64,000 nt of DNA from Nostocoides sp. F2B08. Its GTDB lineage: Bacteria; Actinomycetota; Actinomycetes; Actinomycetales; Dermatophilaceae. The notes beneath the pieces were generated by a model. It saw only the letters and a program-made list of their open reading frames with translations, did not search any database and was not told where the DNA came from. The position numbers and the translations under genes are program-made. This document shows positions 1-9,161 of the stretch, piece by piece. The DNA is taken from positions 476 to 64,475 of the forward strand of contig NZ_WESE01000008.1 in NCBI RefSeq assembly GCF_009184895.1. Direction: 5' to 3'. The number at the start of each line of letters is the position of its first letter. Positions within the stretch are counted from its first letter, which is position 1.

Positions 1-173
1 AGCAGCAGCAGCGCTACCGCGCCCGTAACGTCGTCGAACGCTGCTTCAACAAGCTCAAGCAGTGGCGCGGGATCGCGATGCGCACCGACAAACTCGCCCG
101 CAACTACCGAGCCGCGATCGCCCTGGCCGCCACCCTGATCTGGCTACGCAGCACCTTGATCAACACGGCCTAG
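1..173 (+). pseudogene. IS transposase C-terminus (cut by window edge)
   Basis: The frame beginning at base 3 is open to a TAG at 171-173 and gives 56 residues. It includes RNVVERCFNKLKQWRGIA followed by a KLARNYRAAIALAA-like helix. This is the usual C-terminal end of IS5-family DDE transposases, where the last catalytic glutamate is the E of the VERCFNKLK motif. The rest of the gene lies outside the window, so I cannot tell whether the element is complete. No terminal inverted repeat is recognisable just downstream. Its position beside two frameshifted genes marks the left end of the window as accessory DNA. Confidence 0.8.
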
Positions 174-371
174 TTAACTCAATGCGCTCAGGCCGTAGCC
201 GGGGCCGGGGGGAGTCGCCCGCCCGCCGGGTACACACGCCCAACCGTTGATGAGCCGCCATGCCCAACCCTTGGCGCTGCGACCGCCCTCGAGCGCGCCC
301 GGTACCCCGGCGACGTGCCGCCGGTGTCGGCTGACTCCAGGAGTTGAGCGCCCACTGACAGGATCCTCACC
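174..371. other. Intergenic, no gene seen
   Basis: This stretch lies between the transposase stop and the GNAT remnant. Short open frames here have no family resemblance. The right end of the IS element probably lies within it, but I could not identify its terminal repeat. Confidence 0.4.
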
Positions 372-803
372 ATGATCATCGAGCTGGTACCGCCGAACAC
401 GGGGCCAGGCCTTCGATGCGATGCGTGCGCTCCACCCAGCATTGGTCGACCGAGACGACTTCGTACGACGGGTGGATCAGCGACAGCGCCCCTCCGGCTA
501 CCGCCTCATCGCGTCGCTGCTCGACCACGGGGACTCGGCCGTGGCTGTCGCCGGGTTCCGTTTCGGCGAGAACCTCGCCTGGGTCGCCACCTGTACATCG
601 ACGACCTTTCAACTCTCCCCAGCGCGAGGAAGCAAGGGAATGCACGGCTCCTGCTGGAATGGCTGCACGACGAAGCCGGCCGCCTCCAGTGCCAGCAGAT
701 CCACCTCGACTCCGGCGTCGGACCCGACCGGACAGCCGCACACCGTCGCTACCTCAACGCCGGCTTCCGAATCAGCTCTCACCACTTCGCCAGGGAGCTC
801 TAG
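372..803 (+). pseudogene. GNAT N-acetyltransferase, broken by two frameshifts
   Basis: A GNAT protein can be read only by changing frame twice. The start at 372 reads MIIELVPPNTG. The frame then shifts near 405-412 to read AFDAMRALHPALVDRDDFVRR and on to AVAVAGFRFGENLAW. It shifts back near 585-592 to HLYIDDLSTLPSARKQGN, QIHLDSGVGPDRTAAHRRYL and a TAG at 801-803. The last part holds the GNAT acetyl-CoA-binding region (an R-x-x-G-like loop in SARKQGN) and the beta-strand with the conserved YL(N) end. The reconstructed length, about 143 residues, is normal for small GNAT enzymes. Either the gene is decaying or the sequence has two indel errors. The substrate is unknown. Confidence 0.72.
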
Positions 804-984
804 ATCGAAGGTCGATAGCCCGCTGCGTGATGATTGTGGGCAGGACCGGTGCCTGGGCGTACGTCGTCTTCGCACTGGTCGTGTTCGGCCGAGTGTGTGC
901 GATCTTCATCGCCGAGACCGCCCTCATCACAGCGTCAACGCTGGCGGTAGAAAGACCTCACGTGGAAGTCGGATGACCGGGCAC

Positions 985-2226
985 TCAGGCGGCGCGCCTG
1001 GCGCTTGAGGGCTGAGCGAGGTACTGACCAAGGGTAACTCCGGCGGCCACGGCGAGTGCGGTGGCGAACGCGGACGCGAGTTGGAGCACACCGTCCTCGC
1101 CGGCCGCGAACAGGGCCAACCCACGATAGATATCCAGTCCGGGGAGCAGAGGCACAATCGCGGGGACGATCACCACCAGGGGCGGTACCCGGAAGCGGGC
1201 CGATACGACGAAGGAGATGGCGCCGATGGCCACCGCCGCGGTGGCTGCTCCCCAGGTTCGGCCGAGGGTCACGGCATCGATTCCGAGCAGGACGGCCTGT
1301 CCGAGCCCGGCGACGAGGGCGACGACCACCAGGGCCCGTAGGGGCGCGGACGCTGCAACGGCGAACCCGACCGCGGCAAGGGCCGCCCCTACGACTGTGA
1401 CCCCCGCCGCCGCTAGTCCTGCGGCCCCATAGGTGAACGTGCCGAGCTCGACCGTGAATAGACCGCCGAAGGTGAGGCCGGCACCCACCCCGGCGATAAT
1501 GCCAGCGGTGTTCAGGAGGGCATCCAACAGCCGGGCCGTCGCCGTGACGGGGAAGCCAGTGAGGGCATCCTGGGTGGCGCCGGTGATGCCGACCCCTGCG
1601 AGCAACATGACGATTCCTGCCGTGACGACACGCGAGGGGTTCGCCTCGAGTTGAGTCGCGGACGCGGTTACGGCGATGAGGGTGGCCAGGAAACCGCCCG
1701 CTGCCTGCTGGTAGAAGGTCGGAATGCGCCCGAGGGGCAGGAGGAACTGAGTCCGGTCGATCGCGACGGCTGCTGCGAAAGCCAGGAGGCACACGAGGGC
1801 GTCACCCCCGAGGGTCAGGGCGACGCCGGTGCCCATCACCCCCCAGCCGAGTGTGCGAGCCCATGGCCGTCTGCGGCGCCCTGCGGACACGACTCGCGCC
1901 ACCCGGTCGCGTGCCTGGTCTCGGGTTAGGTCGCCACTGACCAGCTCGCGCATGATCTGGTCGGCGTCCATGAGCTCTGCATAGTTCACGGGCCGTCGGG
2001 CCACTCTGCGGACCTGGATGGCGAGGGGCTCCTCGACGTTCAGCTGGTGGCGCAGCGTCAGGTCGATGAACGTGACGTCTGCGGATACGTTGTGCAATCC
2101 ACAGGCTCGGGTCACGGCGAGCATCGCCTCGGTGACGTCGCTTGCCGCGCTGCCCGAGACCAAGAGCATCTCGCCGATCCGCAGAGCCAGATCGAAGGAC
2201 TTGCGGACTTCGCGACGCTCACTCAT
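985..2226 (-). CDS. Threonine/serine exporter family protein (ThrE-like)
   Basis: A 413-residue integral membrane protein. The N-terminal half (about 1-130) is the cytoplasmic DUF1212/ThrE domain, with LALRIGEMLLVSGSAASDV, the VSADVTFIDLTL segment and repeated arginines. The C-terminal half holds about ten hydrophobic segments, ending in the PLLPGLDIYRGL motif typical of this family. ThrE proteins export threonine and serine in Corynebacterium; the substrate here is inferred from family. The length fits single-chain members that carry both ThrE domains. No strong Shine-Dalgarno precedes the ATG at 2226. It stands alone on the minus strand beside the peptide-salvage genes, with which it may share amino-acid homeostasis. 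Confidence 0.88.
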   Translation of the reverse strand: MSERREVRKSFDLALRIGEMLLVSGSAASDVTEAMLAVTRACGLHNVSADVTFIDLTLRHQLNVEEPLAIQVRRVARRPVNYAELMDADQIMRELVSGDLTRDQARDRVARVVSAGRRRRPWARTLGWGVMGTGVALTLGGDALVCLLAFAAAVAIDRTQFLLPLGRIPTFYQQAAGGFLATLIAVTASATQLEANPSRVVTAGIVMLLAGVGITGATQDALTGFPVTATARLLDALLNTAGIIAGVGAGLTFGGLFTVELGTFTYGAAGLAAAGVTVVGAALAAVGFAVAASAPLRALVVVALVAGLGQAVLLGIDAVTLGRTWGAATAAVAIGAISFVVSARFRVPPLVVIVPAIVPLLPGLDIYRGLALFAAGEDGVLQLASAFATALAVAAGVTLGQYLAQPSSARRAA

Positions 2227-3005
2227 GGCTTCGTGAGCAGGCGCGTGCTCCCGGGCTCGGAAGTCGGGACACGTCTCGCATCTGGGTCAGCATCCGTCTC
2301 GCCTCGCACCCGGCGACGTGTGCGGCGAGTGGGGCACGGCACCTGCATTTCACCCTTGCAGCTGCAGACGTTGGCGATGACGCGAGTGCTCCGCGGGGGT
2401 GGGCACCGCCGGTGGCGACGCTGGCGCCACGATGAGCCCCGCGCCGACGGCGTCGGCCGGAACAACGAACGCTCTGTACGCGCGAGGGGACTCCAGCAGG
2501 CTCACAGCGGATGCAGACGCGGAGCCAGAAGGTCCACCGGTCGGGTCTGAGACAGGTGAAGCGGCGAGTGAGGATGGAGACATGCGAGCGGCTCCCTTCA
2601 CGACGATGCGTCCGACTGCTCGCATCCCGACCGTAGACGCGGCGGTCCTGGCGCCGCCTCACCCCCGGGGGGTGAAGGCCTGCCGGGGCCATCGCTGGCG
2701 CGGAGCGCCTGGTCTTCCCCGTTCAATGACATCCAGGGCCTGCCTGCTGCTTTCGGCGGGCGAGCATGCCGAGCGCTTCCCACTTTCAACGCATCCCTCC
2801 GGTGGGCGTCCTGGCGGGCTGGTCAGCTCGGCGCCGACGGATCAGGACCCAGCGCCCTTCGAAGTCCTGGCGCAACATGGTTGAGCCACGCGGTGTGCGC
2901 CTGTGACGCGAAGGTCAGTCCAGTCGACGGTGCACCGATTCATCCGCGCGGGGTGATCTGTGCGACGGTGCGCTCTGCTTAGCGTGGACCGCGAAAGGAG
3001 TACCG
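2227..3005. other. Long intergenic stretch without a supported gene
   Basis: Nearly 780 bases carry overlapping open frames on both strands (for example 2399-2884 plus and 2350-2625 minus), but none shows domain character. Their composition (Ala/Pro/Arg/Gly-rich) is what GC-rich noncoding DNA gives. The last bases hold AAAGGAG, the ribosome-binding site of the next gene. The stretch may contain remains of a lost gene, but I cannot support one. Confidence 0.5.
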
Positions 3006-4139
3006 ATGACCGCAACCACCCAGCCCCCCGTGCCCTTCACCCGCGAGGACTACGGCGCCAGGATGGCCAGTGTCACCGAAGAGGCACGGCGGGCGGGCCT
3101 GGACGGCATCATCGTTACACCTGGTCCTGACCTGGTGTGGCTGACCGGCTACAGTCCCACGGCGATCACTGAGCGTCTGACCATGCTGGTGCTCAGGCCA
3201 CAGCAGCGGCCTACTCTCCTGGTTCCGGCGCTCGAAAGACCGGACGCTGAGGGGGCTGAGGGGGCGGCGAGTCTTGAGGTCAGAGACTGGGCGGACGGCT
3301 CGGATCCGTACCAGGTCGCCCGCGACCTGTTGAACCGCGAGGGACGTTTCGGTGTGTCGGACTCGGCGTGGGCGATGCACCTGCTCGGGCTTCAGCACGT
3401 GCTGCCACGGACCAGTTACCGGGCCATTACGCAGGCCCTTCCCATGATGCGAGCCATTAAGGACGAGAACGAGCTGGCGCGGCTTGCCCTGGCCGGCACC
3501 GCCGCCGACGCGACCTACCGGGAGATCATCCAACTTCGGTTCGAGGGACGGCGCGAGACGGAGGTTGCGGCCGATCTTGCCCGACTGTTGCGGGAGTTCG
3601 GGCACGAGCAGGTCGACTTCACCGTGGTCGGGTCTGGGCCGAACGGGGCCAATCCCCACCACGAAGCCGATTTGAGGGTGATCCAACACGGTGACGCGGT
3701 AGTACTGGACTTCGGCGGTCTCATGCACGGCTACGGCTCCGACACCACTCGGACGGTCTGTGTCGGCGAGCCCAGCGAGGAGGTCCGCAAGGTGCACGAC
3801 ATCGTGCGGCAGGCGCAGCAGGCGGCGTTCGAGGCGGTGCGGCCAGGGGTGGCGTGCCAGGAGATCGACCGGGTCGCGCGCGCTGTAATCGAGGAGGCGG
3901 GGTATGGGCAGCAGTTCATCCATCGCACCGGTCATGGCATCGGGGTGACCACGCATGAACCGCCGTACATGGTCGAGGGCGAGGAGCAACCGCTGCAACC
4001 GGGTATGTGCTTCTCCATCGAGCCCGGCATCTACCTCGCCGGTCGGTTCGGCGTTCGGATCGAGGACATCGTCACCGTCACCGAGAGCGGTGGCGAGCGT
4101 CTGAACAACACCGACCACGGCTTGGCGATCGTCCGTTAG
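3006..4139 (+). CDS. M24 family Xaa-Pro peptidase
   Basis: A 377-residue cytosolic metallopeptidase that cleaves peptides with proline at the second position (aminopeptidase P/prolidase family). Residues 15-145 form the creatinase N-terminal domain and 155-375 the pita-bread catalytic domain. The five dinuclear-metal ligands are visible: D235 (AVVLDFGG), D246 (GYGSDTTRT), H310 (HRTGHGIG), E339 (FSIEPGIY) and E353 (VRIEDIV). AAAGGAG 7 nt before the ATG sets the start. The stop lies 10 bases before the next permease, so the two were probably co-transcribed. Context (permeases, M20 dipeptidase) points to use of proline-containing peptides. The exact specificity cannot be read from sequence. Confidence 0.93.
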   Translation: MTATTQPPVPFTREDYGARMASVTEEARRAGLDGIIVTPGPDLVWLTGYSPTAITERLTMLVLRPQQRPTLLVPALERPDAEGAEGAASLEVRDWADGSDPYQVARDLLNREGRFGVSDSAWAMHLLGLQHVLPRTSYRAITQALPMMRAIKDENELARLALAGTAADATYREIIQLRFEGRRETEVAADLARLLREFGHEQVDFTVVGSGPNGANPHHEADLRVIQHGDAVVLDFGGLMHGYGSDTTRTVCVGEPSEEVRKVHDIVRQAQQAAFEAVRPGVACQEIDRVARAVIEEAGYGQQFIHRTGHGIGVTTHEPPYMVEGEEQPLQPGMCFSIEPGIYLAGRFGVRIEDIVTVTESGGERLNNTDHGLAIVR

Positions 4140-4149
4140 AGAGTCCACG

Positions 4150-5462
4150 ATGACCACGCAGTCGGAAGACAGTCGCCGAAGCGCGCACGGTGTGATGACC
4201 GTTCGGGGCGCGGCTTTCCTGGGTGTGGGCTCGATGGTCGGGGCAGGTATATTCGCGCTGCTCGGAGAGGCCGGGGCCGTGGCCGGCTCCGCTGTATGGC
4301 TGTCCTTCCTGGTGGCCGGGTTCGTCGCGTCTCTGCAGGGCTACGCCATTGCCAAGCTGGGCGCCACCTATCCGTCGTCGGGCGGGATAGTGACCTTCCT
4401 CCTCAAAGGGTTCGGAGGCGGGCACATCACGGCGATCACCTCGTGGCTGCTCTACTTCGCCGCGCTCATCGTCACCGCGATGGTCTCCGTCTCGTTCGGG
4501 AGCTACGGGTCCGCGCTGTTCTTCAACGGGTCCGAGGCATGGGCCAAGGTGCTCACCACGGTCGTGATCGTCGCGGTCGCGGTAGTCAACATCGCCGGGA
4601 CCGCGTCCATCGACCGGCTGCAGAGCGTGATCGTCGTCATCCTGCTCATGGTCTTCGCGGTCTTCGTGGTGGTCACCCTCGCCCAGATGAACCCGGACCT
4701 GCTGGCGCCGTCGACCTATCCCAGGAACGGCGCGATCATGTCGAGCGTTGCCCTGACGTTCTTCGCCTACCTGGGTTTCACCGTCATCAGCTTCACCGGC
4801 GGTGATCTCGTGAACCCAGCCAAGGACCTGCCGAGGGCGATGTACCTCGCCCTCGGCAATCACGACCACGCTGTACGTCCTGATCGCCCTGGGAGTCTTC
4901 GGCACGCTAACCGTCGAGGAGGTGATAGCGAACGGCGAGACCGCACTCGCGGAGGCGGCTAAGCCGGCGCTGGGTCAGGCGGGCTTCGCCATGATGGCCA
5001 TCGCCGCGCTGCTAGCCGACCTCGTCATCGGTCAACGCCAACATCTACGCTGCGACCGGCTCGACCAAGAAGCTGGCTGAGTCCGGGATGTTCCCGCCTG
5101 TCTTCGGGCAGCGCGCTTACGTCGGAGGAACACGCGGCCTGACCGTCTCGGTCCTCCTCGTGCTGCTCCTAGCCATCTTCGTCGACCTCACCGCCATCGC
5201 ATCCTTGGGCAGCGTCGTCGCTCTCGCGATCTTCCTGGTCGTCTCCATCGCCGCGTTCAAGCTCAGAGCGATGACCCATTCGCGACCATCGGTTCTGGTC
5301 GCAGCGATCGCGATGACACTCCTTGTCATCGTGATGTTCCTGGTCGAAACGTTCCGGACGGAGCCGCAGACCTTCGTGGCGATGATTGGGATCCTCGTTC
5401 TCGCGACGGTGCTGGACCTCGTCTGGAGCCGGCTCCGCGCTCGCCGTGCTGAGGCGCCCTGA
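4150..5462 (+). pseudogene. APC-family amino acid permease, two frameshifts
   Basis: The protein reads well in three successive frames. The first runs from the ATG at 4150 through MTVRGAAFLGVGSMVGAGIF (helix 1, with the APC GxG signature) to DLPRAMYLAL near 4855. The second continues as ITTTLYVLIALGVFGTLTVEEV to about 5020. The third covers SSVNANIYAATGSTKKLAES and the C-terminal helices to a TGA at 5460-5462. Joined, this gives about 437 residues and some 12 membrane segments, a normal APC permease. Each break shifts the frame by one base in the same direction. Decay after arrival of the intact permease downstream is plausible. Clustered sequencing indels are the alternative. Confidence 0.8.
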
Positions 5463-5656
5463 AGCCCGAGGGTCCCTGGTCATCCTCAATGGGTGAGGTG
5501 GCGTCGCAACGGTCGTCCTTAGGCTGAAGTGCACTTTCGTCAGGCACGCCGCAGCAGAAAGGGCGATCACATGGTTACACACAGGCACGCATGTGCCAGA
5601 CGGTTCAGTCGCAAGCCAACCTGTTGCACGAGCCGCTCGCGTCCGGGGGTCCCGGG

Positions 5657-7114
5657 ATGAGCGCCATGGACGTTCCTGCCGACCGGCCAGCGTCCGAGGC
5701 CGTGGCACGGGTCAAGGCCCCCGCGACGCAGTGGATCTCGTGGATCGCTCTCGCGATGATGACGACGAGCTCGGTGGCGAGCCTGCGCGCCGCGCCGACC
5801 ATGGCGGTGTACGGCCTCGCGTGCGTCTTCCTCTACCTCCTACCGGCCGTCGTGTTCCTCCTGCCCACGTCTCTGGTCTCGGCAGAGCTTGCGTCCGGCT
5901 GGGAGGGCGGCATCTACAAGTGGGTCTCGGAGGGGATCTCCAAGCCGATGGGCTTCCTGGCCGTCTGGTGCCAGTTCGCCATGACGATCTTCTACTACCC
6001 GAGCCTGCTGGGATTCGTCGCGAGCACTCTCGCCTATGTGTTCAATCCGGCGCTGGCCAGCAGTGGTGTGTGGACGGCGGCGGTGATCATCGTCGTGTAC
6101 TGGTCGGGCGTATGGATCTCCTCGCGCGGCACCAAGGGAGTGGCCGGACTGGCCAGTGGCGGTCTGATCATCGGGACGCTCATCCCCGGTACCGTGCTGG
6201 TGCTGCTCGGCATGGTATTCCTGGGACAGGGCAACGAGTCGGCGGCGCCCATGACGGCGGAGAACTTCTTCCCGGTCTGGGCAGGACTGTCCAGCCTCGT
6301 ACTCATCGTCAACAACTTCCTCTCCTACTCGGGCATGGAGATGAACGCGGTCCACGTTGGGTCGCTGAGGAACCCCTCCAAGGAGTTCCCGAAGTCGATG
6401 TTCCTGGCCATGGGCCTGGTGCTGATGATCTTCATCCTTCCGGCGCTCGCGATCAGCTGGATCGTGCCGGCCGAGGAGCTGTCCCTCACCGCCGGTGTGA
6501 TGCAGGCATTCGACGCGGTGTTCGCCAACTTCGGGTGGCAATGGCTGACCCCGATCGTCGGCATCATGCTCGTCACCGCGTCACTCGGCGGCATGTTGAC
6601 CTGGCTGGCCGGGCCCTCCAAGGGCCTGCTGCTGATCTCGCGGCAGGAGGGCTACCTCCCTCCGTTCCTGCAGCGGCTCAACGCCAACGGTGTCCAGCAG
6701 AACATCCTCGTCGTCCAGGGCATCATCACAACCATCATCGGCCTCGCCTACGCCTTGATCCCGGACGTCTCCAGCGCATACTGGATCTTCTCCGTCATCA
6801 CGACGCAGGTCTACCTGATCATGTACCTGCTGATGTTCGTGGCCGCTGTCCAGCTGCGCCGCAAGTTCCCGGACCGCCCGCGGGGGTACCGGGCTCCGCT
6901 GCTCGTGGGGCTGTGCGGGGTCGGCTTCGCGGCCTCGTTGGCCGCCCTCCTGGTCGGCTTCATCCCGCCCTCGCAGTTCGGGAGCGGGAACGCCGGCCTC
7001 TACTTCGCGATCGTCGCCGGTGGGGCACTAGGCCTCGGGCTCCTCGTGCCGTTCCTGTTCTACAAGCTCCGCAAGCCGTCCTGGCGCAACCCTGAGGAGG
7101 TGGCGCAGCCATGA
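5657..7114 (+). CDS. APC-family amino acid permease (glutamate/GABA antiporter-like)
   Basis: A 485-residue transporter with about 12 hydrophobic helices. Features typical of the APC/GadC-like branch are QWISWIALAMMTTSSVASL in helix 1, ASGWEGGIYKWVSEGI between helices 2 and 3, and LSYSGMEMNAVHVGSLRNP in the middle. It probably imports or exchanges an amino acid released by the flanking peptidases. I chose the ATG at 5657, preceded by a G-rich stretch. An in-frame ATG at 5591 would add 22 residues before the same hydrophobic core. The stop overlaps the next start (ATGA), so translation is coupled. Confidence 0.88.
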   Translation: MSAMDVPADRPASEAVARVKAPATQWISWIALAMMTTSSVASLRAAPTMAVYGLACVFLYLLPAVVFLLPTSLVSAELASGWEGGIYKWVSEGISKPMGFLAVWCQFAMTIFYYPSLLGFVASTLAYVFNPALASSGVWTAAVIIVVYWSGVWISSRGTKGVAGLASGGLIIGTLIPGTVLVLLGMVFLGQGNESAAPMTAENFFPVWAGLSSLVLIVNNFLSYSGMEMNAVHVGSLRNPSKEFPKSMFLAMGLVLMIFILPALAISWIVPAEELSLTAGVMQAFDAVFANFGWQWLTPIVGIMLVTASLGGMLTWLAGPSKGLLLISRQEGYLPPFLQRLNANGVQQNILVVQGIITTIIGLAYALIPDVSSAYWIFSVITTQVYLIMYLLMFVAAVQLRRKFPDRPRGYRAPLLVGLCGVGFAASLAALLVGFIPPSQFGSGNAGLYFAIVAGGALGLGLLVPFLFYKLRKPSWRNPEEVAQP

Positions 7115-7560
7115 GCACCACAGAGATGGAGACCCAGAGCGCACGGGAGCGTCGGTGGATCTACATCACGACGTGCGTGGTCCTCGGCATCTTCATCGTC
7201 ACCGGCCTGCTCGCCTTCAGCGCCGGCCGGCAGACGGTGCAGGCACAGGAGAAGGCCGACGAGCTGATCGCGGCGATCGAGGCGACCGGGGTCACCGCGC
7301 CGTCACAGGAACGCATCGTGCGCGTCCTCGGGGACGACGGCGGCCCCACCTGTGAGGACCCGAACAGCGCCCTGCGCCGGTCCATCCTCCTGTCCCGGCT
7401 GTCGAACGGGGCAACCGGGCCCGGCGAGCGGCCGGTCATCGCCGACAGCCGCGTGTTCGAGGGACAACGGCTCATCATGGAGGTCTACTGCCCGGACGAG
7501 CTCGAGGAGTTCCAGGCGTTCATCGACGACCTCAAGACCGCTGACGTCGCGGGAGGCTAG
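7111..7560 (+). CDS. Small single-pass membrane protein, unknown function
   Basis: 149 residues, not recognised. Residues 16-37 (IYITTCVVLGIFIVTGLLAF) form one N-terminal membrane segment. Next come a short helical stretch rich in Ala/Gln/Glu and an extracytoplasmic domain of about 100 residues with two cysteines (GPTCEDPN, VYCPDE) that could form a disulfide. The start overlaps the permease stop by 4 bases, and the stop lies 2 bases before the dipeptidase start, so the three genes form a tight operon. It may be a permease accessory subunit or periplasmic sensor; that is inference from position only. Confidence 0.8.
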   Translation: MSTTEMETQSARERRWIYITTCVVLGIFIVTGLLAFSAGRQTVQAQEKADELIAAIEATGVTAPSQERIVRVLGDDGGPTCEDPNSALRRSILLSRLSNGATGPGERPVIADSRVFEGQRLIMEVYCPDELEEFQAFIDDLKTADVAGG

Positions 7561-7562
7561 TC

Positions 7563-8921
7563 ATGGGCCGATCGGAGGAGCTCAAGAACCGTATCGACGG
7601 GCTCATGCCGCAGGTGCGGACCGAGCTGACCGAGCTCGTATCGATTCGGTCGGTGGCGGACCCACGACAGTTCCCACCCGAGGAGTGTGAACGAGCCGCT
7701 CGGTGGGTGCTCGACAAGTTCGCCGAGCTCGGCTTCGAGGACGCACACCTGGAGGACACGGTCGACGGCAGCAAGGCCGTGGTCGGGTCACGCCCGTGTC
7801 CGGACCCGGGCGCACCCACGGTCCTGCTGTACGCCCACTACGACGTGCAGCCTCCCCTCGATGACGCCGCGTGGAAGACCCCACCCTTCGAGCTCACCGA
7901 AGTGGCAGGGCGCTGGTACGGCCGCGGAACCGCGGACTGCAAAGGCAACATCGTCATGCATTTGGCAGCCCTGCGGGCGCTCGGCGCCGACGTGCCGGTG
8001 AACCTCAAGCTCGTCGTCGAGGGGTCCGAGGAGCAGGGGACCGGCGGGCTCGAGGCCTTCGTCCCCGAGAACGCCGACCTCCTACGCGCCGACACGATCC
8101 TCGTCTGCGACACCGGCAACGCCGCCGTCGGACGGCCGGCCGCGACGATCAGCCTGCGCGGCATGATCAACGTCGTCGTCACGGTGGAGGCGCTGGGTTC
8201 CGAGCTGCACTCCGGCATGTTCGGCGGTGCGGCTCCGGACGCCCTCGCGGCACTGGTGGCCATGCTCGCCACCCTCCGCGACGACCGCGGCAACACGACC
8301 ATCAGGGGGCTTCAGAGCGACCAGACCTGGCCGGGCGAGCGGTACGAACCCGAGCAGTTCCGCACTGACGCCACCGTCCTCGACGGCGTGTCCCTGCTCG
8401 GCGACGGAACCGTCTCGGACATGCTGTGGGCCCGCCCAGCGGTGACCATCCTGGGCATCGACTGCCCACCCGTGGTCGGCTCCGCCTCCGCCATCGTCCC
8501 GCGCACCGCGGCCCGCCTCAACCTGCGCATCCCTCCCGGCATGACTCCTCAGGCGGCGCAGGCCGCTCTTGTGGACCACCTGCACGGGGTCGCGCCCTGG
8601 GGCGTCAAGGTCGAGGTGACGGTCGAGGCGGCGGGTTCGCCCTTCCGAGCCGAGGTCGACGGCCCGGCCTACCGCGCCATGGCGGCTGCCATGGAAGCGG
8701 CATACGCAACCCCCATGGGCAGCCTTGGTCAGGGTGGCTCGATCCCGTTGTGCAACGTCTTCGCCGAGACCTATCCCGAGGCCGAGATCATCCTCATGGG
8801 CGTCGAAGAGCCCATGGCCCTGATCCACGCGCCCAACGAGAGCGTCGACCCCGAAGAGATCGCGCGGATGGCTCTCAGCGAAGCCCTCTTCCTCCAGCGG
8901 TACTCCAGGAACGCCGGTTAA
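7563..8921 (+). CDS. M20 family dipeptidase
   Basis: A 452-residue zinc dipeptidase of the CNDP/PepV-like M20 group. The metal and catalytic motifs are present: LLYAHYDVQPP (His ligand and catalytic Asp), GRGTADCKGN (bridging Asp), LVVEGSEEQGTGG (general base plus ligand Glu), VCDTGN (Asp ligand) and ALIHAPNES (C-terminal His ligand). The inserted dimerisation or lid domain covers about residues 190-340. GGGAGG 6 nt before the ATG gives a good start. It completes the permease-small protein-dipeptidase operon and would hydrolyse imported dipeptides in the cytosol. The substrate is not predictable beyond that. Confidence 0.93.
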   Translation: MGRSEELKNRIDGLMPQVRTELTELVSIRSVADPRQFPPEECERAARWVLDKFAELGFEDAHLEDTVDGSKAVVGSRPCPDPGAPTVLLYAHYDVQPPLDDAAWKTPPFELTEVAGRWYGRGTADCKGNIVMHLAALRALGADVPVNLKLVVEGSEEQGTGGLEAFVPENADLLRADTILVCDTGNAAVGRPAATISLRGMINVVVTVEALGSELHSGMFGGAAPDALAALVAMLATLRDDRGNTTIRGLQSDQTWPGERYEPEQFRTDATVLDGVSLLGDGTVSDMLWARPAVTILGIDCPPVVGSASAIVPRTAARLNLRIPPGMTPQAAQAALVDHLHGVAPWGVKVEVTVEAAGSPFRAEVDGPAYRAMAAAMEAAYATPMGSLGQGGSIPLCNVFAETYPEAEIILMGVEEPMALIHAPNESVDPEEIARMALSEALFLQRYSRNAG

Positions 8922-9161
8922 TCCCCCGGGCAGACGAAAAGACCCAGGCCACCAGCCCTGACGCAGACGATCATGCCCTCGGCGTCAGCGGCTCTTGGTG
9001 CGGTCACGAGGTGCGCAAGGCCATAGCCGCCCACCTCTCCCATGAACGCGGGCGCATCGTAACGAAGCGGCTGAGCCAAGAAGGGCGTGCCTAGATGCGC
9101 TCGCGCTGGTGACCCCTTCTGGGCGGAAGGTCGCTCCTTCAGGTCGCCGTCGGGGCGCTCC
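8922..9161. other. Intergenic between convergent genes
   Basis: Short open frames on both strands (for example 8918-9313 minus) show some protein-like composition, but none has a credible start or a family resemblance. Nothing firm can be annotated. Confidence 0.35.

Noticed and set aside
830-976. Small ORF of 48 residues with a hydrophobic stretch (YVVFALVVFGRVCAIFIAE)
   Set aside because: No ribosome-binding site, no family, and located among gene remnants; could be a decayed membrane protein but cannot be supported.
2350-2884. Overlapping open frames on both strands in the ThrE-M24 gap
   Set aside because: No start signals or domain character; composition matches noncoding high-GC DNA.
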